Assembly (NCBI GenBank): GCA_964546285.1
Contig: CAZJJK010000117.1
Location: 1 to 9,400, forward strand
Direction of reading: 5' to 3'
Length of the DNA stretch: 9,400 bases
Source: CAZJJK01 sp964546285
GTDB taxonomy: Bacteria > Spirochaetota > Spirochaetia > Treponematales > Breznakiellaceae
The notes beneath the pieces were generated by a model. That model did no database searches. It saw only the letters and a list, made by a program, of their open reading frames with translations, and was not told where the DNA came from. This document shows positions 6,551 through 9,400 of this stretch, piece by piece (position 1 is the stretch's first letter; each line of letters begins with the position of its first letter). The position numbers and the translations under genes are program-made.

Positions 6551-7405
6551 ATGGATAAACTGCGGATTTTGATCCCTAAGGGAAGGATTTTCGATAAGCT
6601 GTCGCTGCTCTTCGCGGAGGCGGGCATCCCGATCAGCTTGGCCGAGCGGACTTATCGGCCGGAAATCGGCGTGCTGTGGCTGGACGGTAAGGTAATGAAG
6701 CCGCAGAACGTCGGCGAGCTGTTGGAGCTGGGCAGCCACGACGCGGGCTTCACCGGCCTGGATTGGCTTAAGGAAAGCGGCGCCGCTGTGGCGGAGGTGA
6801 TGGATCTCGGCTTCGATCCGGTGAGGATAGTGGCGGCTGTCCCGGCGGGCCTGGATGACGCGGCGCTGCGCGGTAAGAAGCTTGTGGTGGCGACGGAGTA
6901 TGTGAACCTATCGGAGGCTTGGCTTGAAAAGCGGGGCTACGATTACCGTATCCTGCGCACCCACGGCGCCACGGAGGTCTTCCCGCCCGACGACGCCGAT
7001 CTCATCGTCGATAATACCTCTACCGGTCAAACCCTGCGCGATAACGGCCTCAGGATAGTGGATACGCTTCTGGAATCGTCCACCCGCTTCGTCGCCTCCA
7101 AAATCGCGCTGGCCGATCCGGACAAACGGCGCCGGATAGAGGAGCTGGCCATGCTCTTCAAAGCGGTGTTGGACGGCCGGGGCAAGGTGATGCTGGAGAT
7201 GAACGTGGTTAAGGCGCGTTTCGCCGAACTCGTTACCGGCCTGCCGTCTATGCGCAGTCCCACGGTGGCGCCGCTCTACGGCGACGACGGCTATGCCGTC
7301 AAGATCGCCGTTAAGCGCGACGAAGTCCCGGAATTGATCCCGCGCCTTAAAAGGCTTGGCGCTACGGATATTGTGGAATACGATTTACGTAAAGTCGTGC
7401 TATAG
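6551..7405 (+). CDS. hisG: ATP phosphoribosyltransferase, long form
   Basis: HisG catalyses the first and committed step of histidine synthesis, joining ATP and PRPP to give phosphoribosyl-ATP in the cytoplasm. From ATG 6551 the protein has 284 residues and opens MDKLRILIPKGRIFDKL, the usual HisG N terminus. The PRPP-binding loop is clear at about 149-165 (ADLIVDNTSTGQTLRDN). The long-form C-terminal regulatory domain spans about 212-284 (MLEMNVVKARFAELVTGLPS, then SPTVAPL and LKRLGATDIVEYDL). Long-form enzymes carry their own histidine-sensing domain and do not need HisZ, so feedback inhibition is expected in addition to the upstream attenuator. It is the first structural gene of the operon, with hisB starting 35 bases downstream. 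Confidence 0.97.
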   Translation: MDKLRILIPKGRIFDKLSLLFAEAGIPISLAERTYRPEIGVLWLDGKVMKPQNVGELLELGSHDAGFTGLDWLKESGAAVAEVMDLGFDPVRIVAAVPAGLDDAALRGKKLVVATEYVNLSEAWLEKRGYDYRILRTHGATEVFPPDDADLIVDNTSTGQTLRDNGLRIVDTLLESSTRFVASKIALADPDKRRRIEELAMLFKAVLDGRGKVMLEMNVVKARFAELVTGLPSMRSPTVAPLYGDDGYAVKIAVKRDEVPELIPRLKRLGATDIVEYDLRKVVL

Positions 7406-7440
7406 GCGCGCCGTTCGCGGCCGCGCTAAGGGAGAGAACC

Positions 7441-8049
7441 ATGACGCGAAAAGTGGAGATTAAGCGAAAAACCAAGGAAACCGATATCGATCTAACGCTG
7501 AACCTGGACGGCGCTGGCCGCGCCGAAATTGCCTGCCCTATCGGCTTCCTGCGCCATCTTCTGGAAAGTTTCGCCAAGCACGGCCTTTTCGATCTGACGC
7601 TGAAGGCCGATGGTGATATCGATGTTGACCAGCACCACTTGGTGGAAGACTGCGGCATCGTGCTGGGCCAGGCTTTCGCCAAGGCCCTGGGCGATAAGCG
7701 GGGCATAGTTCGCGTCGGCTTCTGCCTTTTTCCCATGGACGAAACCCTTGCCCGCGCCTCGGTGGACCTCTCCGGCCGTCCCTACCTGGTCTGCGAAGCC
7801 GCCCTATCCGGCCGCTCGCTGGTTTCTTCCGGCGGCCATTCCTTCCAAACCGATACCTTCGAGGATTTCTGGCAGGGTTTCGTCTCAGCCTCCGCCTGTG
7901 CCCTTCACCTGGATACGCTGCGGGGTCGGAGCGACCACCACAAGATGGAGGCGTTGTTCAAGGCGGCGGCCAGAGCCCTTCGCGACGCGTGCGCCATTGA
8001 TCCGAGGGCACCGGGCCTGATTCCGTCCACCAAGGGGGTCTTGGTATGA
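7441..8049 (+). CDS. hisB: Imidazoleglycerol-phosphate dehydratase
   Basis: HisB removes water from imidazole glycerol phosphate to give imidazole acetol phosphate. The 202-residue protein is the dehydratase only, with no N-terminal histidinol-phosphatase domain as in enteric HisB. Family motifs are clear: RKTKET (9-14), LNLDG (20-24), HHLVED (65-70), ALGDKRGI (82-89), PMDE (98-101), DLSGRP (109-114) and HHKMEALFKA (166-175). The metal-binding H39, H65-H66-x-x-E69 and H166-H167-x-x-E170 are all kept. The usual GFLDHML reads GFLRHLL here, so an Asp is replaced by R38, and the Asn before DHH is Ser. The start follows AGGGAG (7429-7434). The stop overlaps the hisH start as ATGA, suggesting translational coupling. 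Confidence 0.96.
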   Translation: MTRKVEIKRKTKETDIDLTLNLDGAGRAEIACPIGFLRHLLESFAKHGLFDLTLKADGDIDVDQHHLVEDCGIVLGQAFAKALGDKRGIVRVGFCLFPMDETLARASVDLSGRPYLVCEAALSGRSLVSSGGHSFQTDTFEDFWQGFVSASACALHLDTLRGRSDHHKMEALFKAAARALRDACAIDPRAPGLIPSTKGVLV

Positions 8050-8711
8050 GCGGAGAGCCGGAGCGCGACGGCGGGCCGCTTATCGGCGTGCTGGATTACG
8101 GGGCCGGTAATCTCGGCTCCGTGATGAACGCGCTGGAGCGCTTGGGTGCGCGGGCGCGCTTCGCGCGGGGGCCAGAGGAACTGGACGGCGCTTCGCCCTT
8201 CGCCGCGCTGATCTTTCCCGGCGACGGCCACTTTGCCACGGCCATGGCCGCTCTGACCAAAGCCGGCTACGCGGACGCGATCCGCCGTTGGATAGGGGCG
8301 GACAAGCCTTTCCTGGGCATCTGCATCGGCCTACAGCTCTTGTTCCAGTCCAGCGCCGAGGCGCCCGGCTTCGCTGGGCTCGGCGTTCTTAATGGCCGCT
8401 GCGAGCGTTTCCCCGGGCGTAAGGTGCCGCAGATAGGCTGGAACCAGGCTAGGGCGCGGCCGGGATCGGCCCTGTTCGCCGGCTTGCCGGAGGCGTCCTA
8501 TTTTTACTTCATCCATTCCTTCTACGCCGTTCCCGATGATCCGGCGGATGCCGCCGCGTTGACGGACTATGGTCCAAGCTATTGTTCGGCCGTGGAACGC
8601 GGCGCCCTTGCCGCCGTCCAGTTCCATCCGGAGAAATCCGGCGCGCTGGGGCTCGCTCTCCTGGCCAATTGGCTTAGGCGCGCCCTCGCGGACCGGCGGG
8701 GGGAAGCATGA
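8046..8711 (+). CDS. hisH: Imidazole glycerol phosphate synthase, glutamine amidotransferase subunit
   Basis: HisH hydrolyses glutamine and passes ammonia to HisF, forming the IGP synthase heterodimer. The 221-residue protein is a class I glutamine amidotransferase with the triad C93 (FLGICIGLQLLF), H194 and E196 (VQFHPEKSG). The N terminus has LDYGAGNLGSVMNAL at about 16-30, preceded by roughly 10 extra polar residues compared with usual HisH. The strand next to the active site reads PGDGHF (59-64), whereas most HisH have PGVG. The gene starts inside the hisB stop (ATGA, 8046-8049) and ends inside the hisF start (ATGA, 8708-8711), consistent with coupled, balanced synthesis of the two partner subunits. 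Confidence 0.96.
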   Translation: MSGEPERDGGPLIGVLDYGAGNLGSVMNALERLGARARFARGPEELDGASPFAALIFPGDGHFATAMAALTKAGYADAIRRWIGADKPFLGICIGLQLLFQSSAEAPGFAGLGVLNGRCERFPGRKVPQIGWNQARARPGSALFAGLPEASYFYFIHSFYAVPDDPADAAALTDYGPSYCSAVERGALAAVQFHPEKSGALGLALLANWLRRALADRRGEA

Positions 8712-9400
8712 TCGCCAAACGAATAATCCCTTGTTTGGATGTGGATGATGGCCGGGTCGTTAAGGGCGTGAAATTCGTAGGCATAAAGGACGCCGGCGAT
8801 CCGGTGGCGCTCGCCCGTCTCTACAACGAGCAGGGCGCGGACGAGCTGACCTTTTTGGACATCGGCGCTTCCTACAAGAGCCGCGCCACCCTCTTGGAAC
8901 TAGTGAGCCGGGTAGCCAAAGAGGTTTTTATCCCCCTCTGCGTCGGCGGCGGCATACGGAGCGTCGCCGATATGCGCCTGGCCATGAACGCCGGCGCCGA
9001 CAAGGTCGGCGTCTGTACCGCCGCCCTTCGCGACCCCAAGCTACTCAGCGCCATGGCTATGGCCTATGGTAGCCAATGCGTCGTCCTTTCCATAGACGCA
9101 AAGCGGGTGGGGACGGGGCCGGATGGCCAACCGCGCTGGCACGCCTTTGTCATGGGCGGCCGCGAGGATAGCGGCCGGGACGCGATAGCCTGGGCGGCGG
9201 AAGCGGCAGGACTCGGCGCCGGGGAAATCCTACTCAATTCCATTGACGCCGACGGCACCGGGAGCGGCTACGACCTGGCGTTGACGCGCCTGGTGGTCCA
9301 GGCGGTGGGTGTGCCGGTGATCGCCTCCGGCGGCGCCGGCAGTTTGGAGCAGATCGCTGAAGCGATAGCGCCGCCGCCTTCGGACGCCACGTCCAGGGAC
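8708..9400 (+). CDS. hisF: Imidazole glycerol phosphate synthase, cyclase subunit (3' end outside window)
   Basis: HisF uses ammonia from HisH to convert PRFAR to imidazole glycerol phosphate and AICAR. The frame is open from ATG 8708 to the window end, giving 231 residues of a family of about 250-260. It is a (beta/alpha)8 barrel with catalytic D11 (IIPCLDVDDGRVVKG) and D130 (LSIDAKRV). The phosphate-binding loops are VGGGI (79-83) and ASGGAG near 216-221, and SIDADGTGSGYDL is also typical. The common DITAS segment reads DIGASYKSRATLLELV here, a variant I associate loosely with spirochaetes. Its start overlaps the hisH stop. Further his genes may follow beyond the window; hisA, hisD and hisC are not seen here. 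Confidence 0.96.
   Translation, partial: MIAKRIIPCLDVDDGRVVKGVKFVGIKDAGDPVALARLYNEQGADELTFLDIGASYKSRATLLELVSRVAKEVFIPLCVGGGIRSVADMRLAMNAGADKVGVCTAALRDPKLLSAMAMAYGSQCVVLSIDAKRVGTGPDGQPRWHAFVMGGREDSGRDAIAWAAEAAGLGAGEILLNSIDADGTGSGYDLALTRLVVQAVGVPVIASGGAGSLEQIAEAIAPPPSDATSRD

Noticed and set aside
6356..6739. Minus-strand 127-codon frame across the his leader and hisG start
   Set aside because: It overlaps the promoter, leader, terminator and conserved hisG coding, shows no recognisable domain or ribosome-binding site, and is explained as a shadow of GC-rich coding.
6320..7412. Repeated GGCGCGCC-type palindromes near 6320, 6504 and 7405
   Set aside because: Short GC palindromes are expected by chance in this base composition, and they have no consistent position relative to the genes.
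7406..7440. GC-rich possible hairpin between hisG and hisB as a terminator
   Set aside because: There is no T tract after it, and hisB follows at once with a good ribosome-binding site, so it is read as an ordinary intra-operon spacer.

Overview
The window suggests a Gram-negative, probably spirochaete chromosome (a Treponema-like organism is my best guess; this is inference from lipoprotein style and the look of the His enzymes, not a database match). It has two GC-rich gene blocks on the + strand, separated by an AT-rich gap of about 780 bases.

Block 1 (1-5817) is the end of an operon for exported, repeat-built surface proteins. It holds the 3' end of a PKD+fibronectin-III protein, then two full lipoproteins of 1002 and 719 residues with clear lipoboxes. 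The genes are 14 and 19 bases apart and each full gene has a good ribosome-binding site. The two full proteins share an N-terminal layout (lipobox, family N-domain, beta domain, PPC-like domain, PKD) and then differ at the C terminus, so they look like tandem duplicates that acquired different tails. A strong intrinsic terminator (5792-5817) closes the block.

The gap (5818-6333) contains no intact gene that I can see, but it is not empty. On the minus strand, 6230-6168 encodes a well-initiated N terminus resembling CGGC-domain proteins, and 5933-5837 encodes a plausible C terminus ending in a stop. Between the two lies a 234-bp segment bounded by 20-bp inverted repeats and TA dinucleotides, resembling a MITE or a decayed insertion sequence. 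This looks like a gene broken by a small mobile element. From 6247 to 6333 I see nothing definite.

Block 2 (6334-9400) is a histidine biosynthesis operon: promoter, leader, hisG, hisB, hisH and hisF (hisF cut by the window end). The highlight is its control region. A near-consensus promoter (6334-6362) is followed at once by an 18-codon ORF, MKRIQGAHHHSFYSRRGA, with three consecutive His codons. Next come alternative RNA pairings and an 11-bp GC-rich terminator with a T7 tract (6468-6500), directly before hisG. These are the parts of a classical ribosome-mediated histidine attenuator. The promoter spacing suggests the leader peptide may be read from a leaderless mRNA.

HisG (long form) catalyses the first step of the pathway, HisB the dehydratase step, and HisH and HisF together form imidazole glycerol phosphate synthase. 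The hisB-hisH and hisH-hisF junctions are ATGA overlaps, which favours coupled translation of the synthase subunits.
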